A stretch of DNA of 64,000 nt from Saprospiraceae bacterium. GTDB taxonomy: Bacteria > Bacteroidota > Bacteroidia > Chitinophagales > Saprospiraceae. The position numbers and the translations under genes were made by a program. The stretch is from positions 27,507 to 91,506 of the forward strand of contig JAHDFP010000017.1 in NCBI GenBank assembly GCA_020628095.1. Direction: 5' to 3'. The notes below the pieces were generated by a model. The model ran no database searches and was not told the DNA's origin. It worked only from the letters and a program-made list of their open reading frames with translations. The first letter of the stretch is position 1. The number at the start of each line of letters is the position of its first letter. Shown here piece by piece: positions 9,268-17,825 of the stretch.

Positions 9268-9904
9268 TAGGATTAAGGAGGTGTTCGGGTCTATGGATGA
9301 ATATGATCAAAAGGAAGCCTCTAATAGGAAAGAAGAAATATGGCAAAGAACAAATCCCAAGTCAGGCAAAGAATGTGGTAATAAATGGTTATTGATCCTA
9401 TTGCTTGGCACATTGTTTTTTGCAGCTGGTTGGCTTGCAAAAAGTACACAGATAATTGAGACTAATTCAAATCAGCCTCAAGATAAAATAGAGTCAAATC
9501 AAACCAATCAGTTTGCTAATGCAACAGAAGAGACTAAACACAATATGATAGAGCGAGAACTCGACTCCTTGTTTGAAATTAATCGACACTTGTCTATTGA
9601 ACTAGCCGCAATGAATGAGAAATATAATGCTATGCGTGCATCAAAATCGACAATTAGCACAAACTATCTACGAGATACGGTAATTGTTACTGAAGTGAAA
9701 ATACATGAACAGATAGTAGAAAGAATTATTAAGGATACCATTCTGATAGAAGTACCTGTACAACAAGAAAACCAACCCATCATTGCTATGATTAATACAG
9801 ACGAGTCTAAAAAGAATGATCCAGATGCCACCACTGAAAATCTAAATGAAAAACCAACTTCAGTACAGTTTAACTTTCGTGATACAAATCAAATAGACAA
9901 ATAA
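9245..9904 (+). CDS. Single-pass membrane protein, possible sigma-factor partner
   Basis: A 219-residue protein with a polar N-terminal ~50 residues, one hydrophobic helix (WLLILLLGTLFFAAGWLA, about residues 44-61) and a polar periplasmic part with coiled-coil character around ELDSLFEINRHLSIELAAMNEKYNAM. The topology and the 23-base overlap with the ECF sigma gene resemble anti-sigma factors in Bacteroidota, but no named anti-sigma domain is recognisable. Function therefore stays inferred from context. Confidence 0.6.
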   Translation: MSQDNLDNRIKEVFGSMDEYDQKEASNRKEEIWQRTNPKSGKECGNKWLLILLLGTLFFAAGWLAKSTQIIETNSNQPQDKIESNQTNQFANATEETKHNMIERELDSLFEINRHLSIELAAMNEKYNAMRASKSTISTNYLRDTVIVTEVKIHEQIVERIIKDTILIEVPVQQENQPIIAMINTDESKKNDPDATTENLNEKPTSVQFNFRDTNQIDK

Positions 9905-9926
9905 ATTTATTTAAAACAGCAAGATT

Positions 9927-10898
9927 ATGATTAACAAAATATTATTAGCCGTATTTTTTATTACACTTACTAGTCAATCAATAAAAGTACAAGCACAGTC
10001 AGCCGCTACGCTATTAACAGATATAAAAGTCTCAACATCAGACAGCCTTACAATAGAAAGAGTTGATGGCCAGAAGATAATAGTGGTTTGGCCTTACAGA
10101 AAGAATATTCAAAAAGCTGTGGCTTGGGAAAAGCTACTAGAAGACTTTCAGGCAGATTTCAGGAAAGTATATAAGGATATTCCTGATTACGATTATTACC
10201 ACATAGACTATAGTCAGAAAAAGAGTTTGGTTGTCAATCAAGTTATAGGCCGACAAACCTTTACTGTGGATGAACAAGAAAGTATAAACTATGTAAAATC
10301 CAATTTATGCTTGCTTAAAGGTGAAAAATTAAGAATCTCTATCGAGTTTACTGACTATGAAGAATTATTAGATCCTTCACTTAAACAAGATATTACCAAT
10401 GCGGTAGCTCAAGTGAAAAATAAATTCTATATATCGATGGTGAGTCCAGAAAGGCATCTGTTTGAGGTCAAGAGCAATAAGATGTTCAAACCCAAGAGAA
10501 AGTATAAGTTTTTTGTACCGCTAGGTGTGCAGTTAGGTGTGCTTCGAAATAAACCATATATAGAAGTGCGTCCTGGTTTAGGAGTGATTGTAGATAACAC
10601 GGGTTACATTGCGCTACAGTATAATCTTATGACTCAGTATAACGACTTGAGCCGCAAAACAGAATACGATCATTACATCGGATTGTCAAGTGGAAGTATA
10701 CCGCACGGTTTTGGTTCTGATCTAGGGATAGCAGTAAAAAATGGTATTACAGGAAACCAAAACATTGCTCTTAGGGCCGGAATTAATTTCAGAACCAAAG
10801 GCGGTATCTTAATGAGTGCCCATTATTATCTGGATGCTTCTGAAGAAAGAAATAACGAAGGGATAGATTTTGGCTTTAGCATTGGTTACGGATTCTAG
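9927..10898 (+). CDS. Secreted hypothetical protein, predicted outer-membrane barrel at C-terminus
   Basis: A Sec signal peptide (residues 1-24, cleavage after VQA) leads a 323-residue protein. The first ~190 residues are mixed alpha/beta and unrecognised. From about residue 195 alternating short strands (VPLGVQLGVLRNKPYIEVRP, then YIALQYNLMTQY, then a C-terminal GFSIGYGF) end in an aromatic residue, as in small outer-membrane beta-barrels. It follows the sigma/membrane-protein pair by 22 bases and may be their output or sensor; this is inference. Confidence 0.6.
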   Translation: MINKILLAVFFITLTSQSIKVQAQSAATLLTDIKVSTSDSLTIERVDGQKIIVVWPYRKNIQKAVAWEKLLEDFQADFRKVYKDIPDYDYYHIDYSQKKSLVVNQVIGRQTFTVDEQESINYVKSNLCLLKGEKLRISIEFTDYEELLDPSLKQDITNAVAQVKNKFYISMVSPERHLFEVKSNKMFKPKRKYKFFVPLGVQLGVLRNKPYIEVRPGLGVIVDNTGYIALQYNLMTQYNDLSRKTEYDHYIGLSSGSIPHGFGSDLGIAVKNGITGNQNIALRAGINFRTKGGILMSAHYYLDASEERNNEGIDFGFSIGYGF

Positions 10899-11177
10899 AG
10901 AACATCTAAATAACAACTTTATATTAAAGGTTTTCTGTTTTTGATTTCACTGGATTCTATCAGAATAATAAATTATGTAAGACGGAATATTCCCTGCGGT
11001 CATGTTGGGCTTATAATATCCGTTATCATCACCTTAAGTAAAGTCAACCAAAAAGTGTGTGATAATTGAAATTCTGTGTAATATTCTACTTAGTTTCCTG
11101 ATTACCTTAGTTTAAATTTTTCAACGTAGAACTTGAGCAATGAAAATTGCAGGGATAAAATACAAATACGATTAAAG

Positions 11178-12128
11178 ATGAAGCAGAACCAATTTGGTAA
11201 ACAAGGTTGGACTCCAGAGAGAATTGGGAACTTAAGTAATAAAATATACATCGTAACAGGAACGACGAGCGGAACAGGCTTTGAAGCTGCCAAAATATTG
11301 TTATCCAAAGGTGCAAGAGTGGTTATGCTAAATCGCAATTCGCAAAAAGCGAACAAAACCATTAACACTTTAAAACAAGAGTTAGGTGATAATATTGATG
11401 TGCTGAATATACGTATGGATTTGGCAGAACAATCATCGGTAAAAAATGCAGCAGAGGAAGTCATAAAGACAGTGCCCAAAATTGGTGCGCTCATTTGTAA
11501 TGCGGCCATTGCCCAAGTTCCGAAACAAACAATTACTGTCGATGGCTTTGAGAGTCAGCTTGGCGTAAATCATTATGGTAACTTCTTATTACAAGGCCTG
11601 CTATTTCCATTACTAGATAAATCGAAAGGGCGTATAGTCGTTGTAGGCAGCATGGGATATAATCTAGGAATTAAAACAATACAGTTCGACGATATGAATT
11701 GGGATAAAAACTATAGTCCCAATGCCGTCTACAGTCAAAGTAAATTAGCTCAGATTATGTGTGTATATGAGCTGCAAAACCGACTAAAAGAAGCAGGCAA
11801 AACGGATGTCAAAGTTTATGCTTGCCACCCAGGGGCGTCCAGTACATCATTAATTAGGACAAGCGGAAGCCTGATGACTCGTTTTATTTGGCAACTCATG
11901 AAAGTGTCTCCACTCGTTCAGTCCGCAGAAAAAGGTGCCTATCCACAGCTTATGTGTGCTACTGAGCCCAACTTAGACCAACTTGAATTTTACGGTCCTA
12001 CGAAGAGAATGAATACTGGTGGTCCCGTTGGTGCTCATAAGTTAGAACCGCATGCAAAGGATAGAGCTATAGCAAAAAGATTATGGGAAGTATCGGAGGA
12101 GGCAACTGGTTTCAAATGGGGTTTTTAA
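11178..12128 (+). CDS. Short-chain dehydrogenase/reductase, protochlorophyllide-reductase-like subgroup
   Basis: A 316-residue NAD(P)-dependent oxidoreductase of the SDR superfamily. It has the Rossmann motif TGTTSGTGFE near residue 22, the NAA variant of the NAG motif, and the catalytic YSQSK (Tyr-x-x-x-Lys). The length and the GxxSGxG pattern resemble the retinol dehydrogenase/protochlorophyllide-reductase-like branch, but the substrate is unknown. An earlier in-frame TTG (11133) exists; ATG 11178 is preferred because the fold begins soon after it. A membrane protein and an AraC regulator follow in the same direction with 16- and 3-base gaps, suggesting a small regulated operon. Confidence 0.85.
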   Translation: MKQNQFGKQGWTPERIGNLSNKIYIVTGTTSGTGFEAAKILLSKGARVVMLNRNSQKANKTINTLKQELGDNIDVLNIRMDLAEQSSVKNAAEEVIKTVPKIGALICNAAIAQVPKQTITVDGFESQLGVNHYGNFLLQGLLFPLLDKSKGRIVVVGSMGYNLGIKTIQFDDMNWDKNYSPNAVYSQSKLAQIMCVYELQNRLKEAGKTDVKVYACHPGASSTSLIRTSGSLMTRFIWQLMKVSPLVQSAEKGAYPQLMCATEPNLDQLEFYGPTKRMNTGGPVGAHKLEPHAKDRAIAKRLWEVSEEATGFKWGF

Positions 12129-12144
12129 ATCAAGAATTTATAAT

Positions 12145-12657
12145 ATGGAAATAATTAAGGGAGCAACAGAATGGGCAAAAGCAGAAATGGTTTCTGCCAT
12201 ATTATTTATGGCTTTTGGTCTTATCTATATATTGGTATCAGTTGGTGCTTGGAAACTAGGCAGTACAGCTTTAACTAAGTCTTTAATCATACCAATTTTA
12301 GTGGCTGGTGTACTTTTGTTGAGTGCAGGTATTGGTTTTTATACCAGTAATAAAAAATTGCTAAACAATTTCGAAAAGGAATACAACACCGATGCGGCTC
12401 AATTAATAAGCAAGGAAATAGAAAGAACGGGAAGCACAATTAAAACGTATGAAAATGTAGCCTTGAAAGTATTTCCTGCAATTATTTTGGTAGCTGTTAT
12501 AGTTTTATTTTTTGTTTCAAACACGACTGTAAGAGCCATTGCTATTGCTTTAATCGCGTTTTTCTCTGTTTTAGTTTTACTTGATAGCCAAGCATTAAAA
12601 AGAATGAAAACCTATCATCAACAATTGAAAGTGGAGCAAATAGAATTAAAAAAATAA
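12145..12657 (+). CDS. Four-helix membrane protein, unknown function
   Basis: 170 residues with four hydrophobic segments: two near the N-terminus (about residues 17-38 and 46-66) and two close together near 111-145, separated by a charged linker. The C-terminus is basic. It is not recognised as a named family. It lies between the SDR gene and the AraC regulator in one operon. Confidence 0.65.
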   Translation: MEIIKGATEWAKAEMVSAILFMAFGLIYILVSVGAWKLGSTALTKSLIIPILVAGVLLLSAGIGFYTSNKKLLNNFEKEYNTDAAQLISKEIERTGSTIKTYENVALKVFPAIILVAVIVLFFVSNTTVRAIAIALIAFFSVLVLLDSQALKRMKTYHQQLKVEQIELKK

Positions 12658-12660
12658 GTA

Positions 12661-13572
12661 GTGCGACATTTCAAAACACTTTCAGCCTACTTTAATTATC
12701 TTGAATTACCTCGGCCAGAACATCCTATGCTGAGTGTATTGTGCTCCACCAAAGATGATTTCCTTCCTTGTCCAAAAGCGAGTTCTCCACCCATTACTCA
12801 CGAATGTTATTCTATTAGTCTGAAGAAGGTTATCAATGGACAATTAGACTATGGACGGACGAAATATGATTTTACTAATGGCTCATTAATTTTCATTGCG
12901 CCTAGACAAGTTTTGCAATGGGAGAATTACTCAGATGTTGAACAAAAAGGATTTTCTATCAACTTCCATGAAGATTTTATTAGAGGAACTATATTAGAAA
13001 AAGACATAAAACAATACGGTTTTTTTTCATACTCGGTTAATGAAGCCTTACACCTTTCGCCAAAAGAAGAGAAACTGATAGAGTCAATTGTGGCAAACAT
13101 TGAAATAGAATATCACAACAACCAGGACAAATTTAGTAAGGACATTATCATCACTCAGCTCAGTAGTCTTTTAAAGTATGCTCATCGCTTTTATGAAAGA
13201 CAATTCATAAATCGAAAGAAGATATCAGGTGATTTATTAGAGAGTTTTCACAAACAACTAGAAGAATTGTTTGAGTCAGGACAGATGCAAGAAAATGGTA
13301 AACCAAGTATAAATCAAATTGCTAAGAAAATGTCGGTATCGCAACGATATCTAAGTGATAGTCTTAAGAACGAAACAGGAAAAACGACTTCTGAACATTT
13401 GCAGCTTTATTTGATCAATCAGGCGAAGAACATTTTGCTCAATCCAAATAAAAGCATTTCGGAAGTAGCGTATGATTTGGGCTTTGAGTATCCGCACTAT
13501 TTTTCGAGATTATTCAAAAAGAAAGAAGGAATAAGCCCATCAGAGTATAGGGAAAAATATAAAATGAATTAA
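12661..13572 (+). CDS. AraC-family transcriptional regulator
   Basis: 303 residues beginning with GTG at 12661, three bases after the preceding stop. The N-terminal ~180 residues form a cupin-like sensor (YGRTKYDFTNGSLIFIAPRQ). The C-terminal ~100 residues contain the two helix-turn-helix motifs of AraC proteins (INQIAKKMSVSQRYLSDSLK and ISEVAYDLGFEYPHYFSRLF, ending ISPSEYR). It probably regulates its own operon with the SDR; the inducer is unknown. Confidence 0.88.
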   Translation: MRHFKTLSAYFNYLELPRPEHPMLSVLCSTKDDFLPCPKASSPPITHECYSISLKKVINGQLDYGRTKYDFTNGSLIFIAPRQVLQWENYSDVEQKGFSINFHEDFIRGTILEKDIKQYGFFSYSVNEALHLSPKEEKLIESIVANIEIEYHNNQDKFSKDIIITQLSSLLKYAHRFYERQFINRKKISGDLLESFHKQLEELFESGQMQENGKPSINQIAKKMSVSQRYLSDSLKNETGKTTSEHLQLYLINQAKNILLNPNKSISEVAYDLGFEYPHYFSRLFKKKEGISPSEYREKYKMN

Positions 13573-13626
13573 GAGAACTGATGTAACCAGGGATAGGACT
13601 TCCCTTGGGTCTTCTCCACATATCAT

Positions 13627-15108
13627 TTACCCCTCTTCGCTGGAAGAAGAAAGTATTTTTTCCAGTTCTGATTTACTCCAGTACTTTCCATTTTTGATGA
13701 CGGCGTGGATCGTTAATGTATTCTTTATATCATCCAAAGGATTTTTGTCCAGAATAATGAGGTCGGCAATATAGTTTTGTTTGACTCGCCCTATTTCATT
13801 TTCCATATCGAAGTATAAGGCCGGATTAGTTGTTGCCGCCTGGATGGCTTCTATAGGTTGCATTCCACATCTTACCATGTGCCTTAGTTCTTCGTGTAAG
13901 CTCATCCCAGGTGTAAGAAAATATATCGGACAATCCGTACCTACCATAAAAGGAATTTCTTTTTCGTACACTTTAGAAAAGATGTGGCTGTACCAATCGA
14001 CTTGTTGTTGCAGGCTTTCGGTGACGGGTTTGCTGACCATTTCCTTAATACGGGCTGTCCAGCTATTTTTTACAGTATCTGGGAGATACTCGTAACTTTC
14101 CGACCAGATGCCATCCAGATATGGCCTGTCCGCAAGAGCGGCATACAGGGTGAGGGTGGGTATTTGCCAGGTGTCATTTTTTTTGAGAGAAGTCAGGACC
14201 TCGTCAGTCATCGATTCGTCATTGGTTTCGATGGCTCTTATACGCTGGGCAGTATGTATGTTAGATCTGAGCACATACCCTTCTATCTCATCTTTATTTT
14301 TCAGAAGACTTTGACGTTGATCTAAGAGTTGCTCACGCTCATAGCTACAGGACAGTTCTATATTACGGAAATGCTCCATACTGTTAAATCCCAGATCAGC
14401 AGCCTGCGACACTGTCATACTTAGTGGTACATGCCCCGTGACCTTGAGTCCATATTTTTTAGCTAATTGCATCAGATAGGCAAACTGATCGGGTGTTAGC
14501 ATCTCATAAGCCTTTAGTAGATCGACATCATTCTGTACGAGCGACTCGACTATCTTTCTGATGTCGCTGGTATCTTTAGATTGTACAGATAGGGGAGGTG
14601 CTTTGGGGCTATGACCGTCATATACATTATCTTTCCCGTCGATCAATGGACCTGCTATTTTGACCATAGGGTATCGGGATGGATCAGATTGAGCTTTTTC
14701 TTTCCATGCTTTGACGATATCTATCTGACCGCCAGTATCCCTGACATAAGTTATACCATATCCCAGAAATAGATCTAACATCTTCGGGGCAACTAATTTG
14801 TCATAATCAAAATGAATGTGCGCATCCCACAGTCCTGGCATGACATATTTGCCACTTGCGTCTATGATTTTGGTGTTGGGATATTCGTCAGTTATCGAGG
14901 CTTTCGAGATAAGGGCTATCTGATTATCATGTATCAGTAGGTGACGTTTTCCCTGATCCCCATTTATAGGATCTATAACTGTGACGTTGTCTATAATGTA
15001 CTGATCGGTGAGGAGAGGATCAGGAGATTTGCAGTTTTGCAATGCAAAAAGACCAAAAAGGCATAGAAATAACAATGTATAGCGAGATGGCTTGCGCAGG
15101 CTTATCAT
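13627..15108 (-). CDS. Amidohydrolase-family lipoprotein (imidazolonepropionase-like)
   Basis: A 493-residue metal-dependent hydrolase with a lipoprotein signal (FLCLFGLFALQNC, Cys26). The N-terminal beta-sandwich is followed by GLWDAHIHFD, whose HxH binds metal. Further ligands are plausible in the GHVPLS and GTDCP motifs, and the C-terminal strand IADLIILDKNPLDDI is typical of this superfamily. The substrate (dipeptide, cyclic amide or similar) cannot be assigned. It is convergent with the AraC gene. Confidence 0.82.
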   Translation of the reverse strand: MISLRKPSRYTLLFLCLFGLFALQNCKSPDPLLTDQYIIDNVTVIDPINGDQGKRHLLIHDNQIALISKASITDEYPNTKIIDASGKYVMPGLWDAHIHFDYDKLVAPKMLDLFLGYGITYVRDTGGQIDIVKAWKEKAQSDPSRYPMVKIAGPLIDGKDNVYDGHSPKAPPLSVQSKDTSDIRKIVESLVQNDVDLLKAYEMLTPDQFAYLMQLAKKYGLKVTGHVPLSMTVSQAADLGFNSMEHFRNIELSCSYEREQLLDQRQSLLKNKDEIEGYVLRSNIHTAQRIRAIETNDESMTDEVLTSLKKNDTWQIPTLTLYAALADRPYLDGIWSESYEYLPDTVKNSWTARIKEMVSKPVTESLQQQVDWYSHIFSKVYEKEIPFMVGTDCPIYFLTPGMSLHEELRHMVRCGMQPIEAIQAATTNPALYFDMENEIGRVKQNYIADLIILDKNPLDDIKNTLTIHAVIKNGKYWSKSELEKILSSSSEEG

Positions 15109-15238
15109 AGATAGTTGGCTTAGATTTCTTGAAGATAATCAGATGTAATTACTTAAAAGAGGGCAATTGTGCTCAAAAGCCACTATTTGACCCCAACTTA
15201 TAAGCTGATACACCTTAGTAAATAAACCCTCCCAAAGC

Positions 15239-15270
15239 GTTGTCCATGAAGGGTAGAGTCTCTATATTTG
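15239..15270 (+). promoter_or_regulatory. Bacteroidota sigma-A promoter of the tRNA gene
   Basis: GTTG (15239-15242) and TATATTTG (15263-15270) are separated by 20 bases, matching the TTTG / TAnnTTTG consensus. The expected start point is a few bases before the tRNA at 15282. Confidence 0.7.
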
Positions 15271-15281
15271 CGCCACCATAA

Positions 15282-15355
15282 GGCGTGGTAGCTCAGCTGG
15301 TTAGAGCGCAGGATTCATAATCCTGAGGTCGGCGGTTCAAGCCCGCCTCACGCTA
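15282..15355 (+). tRNA. tRNA with CAU anticodon (elongator Met or Ile2)
   Basis: A complete 74-base cloverleaf can be drawn. The acceptor arm GGCGTGG pairs with TCACGCT (G-U at both ends). The D arm is GCTC..GAGC, the anticodon stem CAGGA/TCCTG carries loop TTCATAA with CAT at 15316-15318, and the T arm is GGCGG/CCGCC with TTCAAGC. The discriminator is A and CCA is not encoded. There is no C1-A72 mismatch and no GGG/CCC anticodon stem, so it is not the initiator. Whether it is Met or lysidine-modified Ile cannot be settled by eye. Confidence 0.92.
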
Positions 15356-15425
15356 CTATCTTTTTCCCCTTGTAACCAACGTGTTGAATGCAAGGGTTTT
15401 TTAATTTCTATAAGGTCTTTGTTTT

Positions 15426-16871
15426 TCAATAAATGGTTAGATTTCCTTCAATATTCGAGTAGGAACGAAAATATTTATTAAAGTTTCTGTCAAAGCTACA
15501 AAGCAGACTTAAATTATTTTTCGGTATTAAATTGACATGTTTTATCAAATTTCCACCTTCTAACCAATATTTTTCTTGGAGGATTTCTAAAAAAGTTGAT
15601 ATAGGATTAATATGGTTATACTTAATTAATGAATCTCTTTCACAATAATTACTTAATACTTTGTAAGACGAAGAGTCAATATGAACATTCTCTTTTTTAA
15701 GAACATCATTTCTGTCAATTAGAATTGAATTGCAAAATTTGGAATCAATAAATAATGGAGGCTTATTATTTCCTTTACTTGATATTCTTTTAATTAGGAT
15801 ACTTGACTTAGAACAAAAAAACTTTTCAACTAAACAATTACTTCTAAGAGAGCCTCTACATTTTGAAATAAGTAAACCATGACATTTTTTACTAACAACT
15901 ATATGTAGTCGCATGGAATAATTTTCCTTAGCTATTAGCCAAGTAATATTTGAATTGTGTAGGGAAATTTCAGAATCTCCTTCAATACCATCTATTTGTA
16001 AGAAATGAATGGTGCTATTTAAAGCTATGACTTGCCGAAGACCTTTAGCTTTGTCGTTAGAATAATGTGTGTTAATATGACAATCTTCGAAGAATAGTCT
16101 AAAAATGTCAGAATTTCCAATATTGCATTGGAAGTAACAATTTTTAAGCCTTAATGAAAATATCTCTGAATCCAGAATAACAACATTTTCAAAATGGATA
16201 TTCTCTAATTGTATAAAATCGGAATTAAGGCCAACGATCTTCTGATTTTTAATTTCCATAAATGTGAAATCACAGTTGCTTAGAATATCTGATTTGGTTT
16301 TGTTGGATAAATTTAGCTTGAAGAGGTACACAAAAAGTTGTCCTCTTTCTGGGCTTCTTAAAGTTGTTAGAGTATCTTGATCGTAATATTTATATGGTTT
16401 AAAGGCAAGACATTGTGTCGCTATTTGTGCAATGGTTTCTTGGCTAAGTTCGAATTGTTTTACACCAATATTCTTTTGAATGTTTATTTCTTTTTCAATT
16501 TTTGAAAAGAGATTATCCATGAGCAGATATACTGCATTGCGTCTATCAGCTTCCAATAAGTTAGATTGAATCTCAATTTTAGCATTCTGATTTCTTATTA
16601 GATCATTTTGTTGGATTAATAGAATGGTAGAGAAAAAGGCAAAAATACCCGCAATCCAATTAGCTGTTGATTTTGAAGATGGCTTTAGCGGCTTTATTTT
16701 ATTTCCAATATTGGATAAAAATTCATTTGGTTGATAATCTATTTCGGACGTTAACCCAATAATAAACTGCCATTTTTTATTCAAGAATAAATTGAACAAT
16801 AAATAAATTAGGAAAAAGAACAGAAGAAATATTCCTAAGTATGTAAAGAAATTCATTGACTGAAAATACAT
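15426..16871 (-). CDS. Membrane-anchored protein with pentapeptide-like beta-helix region
   Basis: About 480 residues; the first ATG is at 16871 and another at 16856, just before the first hydrophobic segment (FFTYLGIFLLFFFLIYLLF). A second membrane segment lies near residue 90 (WIAGIFAFFSTILLI), followed by a short coiled-coil. The rest reads as irregular repeats of the form N-C-x-F or L-x-N-x-x-F (for example LKNCYFQCNIGNSDIF), which suggests a right-handed beta-helix of the pentapeptide type. The gene is markedly more AT-rich than its neighbours and sits just downstream of a tRNA, which hints at acquisition. No function is recognised. Confidence 0.65.
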   Translation of the reverse strand: MYFQSMNFFTYLGIFLLFFFLIYLLFNLFLNKKWQFIIGLTSEIDYQPNEFLSNIGNKIKPLKPSSKSTANWIAGIFAFFSTILLIQQNDLIRNQNAKIEIQSNLLEADRRNAVYLLMDNLFSKIEKEINIQKNIGVKQFELSQETIAQIATQCLAFKPYKYYDQDTLTTLRSPERGQLFVYLFKLNLSNKTKSDILSNCDFTFMEIKNQKIVGLNSDFIQLENIHFENVVILDSEIFSLRLKNCYFQCNIGNSDIFRLFFEDCHINTHYSNDKAKGLRQVIALNSTIHFLQIDGIEGDSEISLHNSNITWLIAKENYSMRLHIVVSKKCHGLLISKCRGSLRSNCLVEKFFCSKSSILIKRISSKGNNKPPLFIDSKFCNSILIDRNDVLKKENVHIDSSSYKVLSNYCERDSLIKYNHINPISTFLEILQEKYWLEGGNLIKHVNLIPKNNLSLLCSFDRNFNKYFRSYSNIEGNLTIY

Positions 16872-16961
16872 CAAAAACAAGATTACTCTCTATAAGAGTT
16901 CTAATAATCCATATAGATTTATTAACCTTAACAGATTCACTATTTTGTAGAAAAAAGTGAA

Positions 16962-17285
16962 ATGACTTTTGATAAAATCATTACAGCCGTCTTTAGCCTA
17001 TTGATGTTCATGATTGGTGTGGATAAGTTTATGGCTTTTCTGACGCCTTGCAATATCATGGCGTCTATACCGACGACCTTATGGCATATCATAGGTGTAT
17101 TGCAGATTGCAGCGGCTTTCCTTATTTGGTTACCGCGTTTTAGGAAAATTGTCGCTGGATTTTTTCTTTGCTTGATGATATATTTCATAGTAAGGCATCT
17201 TATGGAAGGTACATACGATATTGGTGGTGCTGTGTTTTTGGGCTTAATATGTGGGCTTCTTCTTCGTAATGGAAAAACCATCTAG
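16962..17285 (+). CDS. Small DoxX-like membrane protein
   Basis: 107 residues with four predicted membrane helices. The opening (MFMIGVDKFMAFL) and the GVLQIAAAFLIWLPRFRKI segment resemble DoxX/DoxD-like four-helix proteins. It is divergent from the AT-rich membrane protein and precedes the gluconate genes by 27 bases. The function is unknown. Confidence 0.6.
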   Translation: MTFDKIITAVFSLLMFMIGVDKFMAFLTPCNIMASIPTTLWHIIGVLQIAAAFLIWLPRFRKIVAGFFLCLMIYFIVRHLMEGTYDIGGAVFLGLICGLLLRNGKTI

Positions 17286-17312
17286 GGGATATTTCGGCTA
17301 TATAGTATCTTG

Positions 17313-17825
17313 ATGATCGTGATGTGTAGAGTAATATTTATAACTGGCGTATCGGGTAGTGGCAAGACGACGATAGGACAGCGTCTTAGCCATGAAATAG
17401 GCTGGACCTTCTATGATGGAGATGATTTTCATCCAGAGGAGAATATAGAAAAAATGAAAAGCGGTACACCATTAGATGATAATGACAGAAGGGCTTGGCT
17501 CGAATCTTTAAACTCTATTGCTTGTCGAAACGAAAAAGTAATTATCGCCTGCTCTGCCTTAAAAGAAAAATATAGAACCCAATTGTCTCATGCCCTAGGT
17601 GAAAATCAATATTGCTTTGTACATCTTCGTGGCTCTTTCGATATGATAGAAAAACGGATGACAGACAGACAAGGGCATTTCATGCCCGTTGGGTTATTAA
17701 GATCACAGTTTGATGATTACGAAATACCGACTTCTGGACTGATCCTCGATGTGGACCAACCAATAAATGCGATGATAGAAAATATCGTCGCCATGCTAAG
17801 AAGAAGAAATCAACAAGCTAGCTGA
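17313..17825 (+). CDS. gntK: Gluconokinase
   Basis: Phosphorylates D-gluconate to 6-phosphogluconate for the pentose-phosphate or Entner-Doudoroff route. The protein has the P-loop GVSGSGKTT, then YDGDDFHPEENIEKMKSG (substrate-binding region characteristic of GntK), CSALKEKYR and the lid segment RQGHFMP; the length of about 170 residues is normal. Starts at TTG 17310, ATG 17313 or ATG 17322 are all possible. Its stop overlaps the first base of the permease ATG at 17825, so the two are translated from one message. Confidence 0.93.
   Translation: MIVMCRVIFITGVSGSGKTTIGQRLSHEIGWTFYDGDDFHPEENIEKMKSGTPLDDNDRRAWLESLNSIACRNEKVIIACSALKEKYRTQLSHALGENQYCFVHLRGSFDMIEKRMTDRQGHFMPVGLLRSQFDDYEIPTSGLILDVDQPINAMIENIVAMLRRRNQQAS

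Noticed and set aside
11133..11177. TTG start for the SDR gene
   Set aside because: The extra 15 residues are basic and unlike the family start; ATG 11178 is close to the first strand of the fold.
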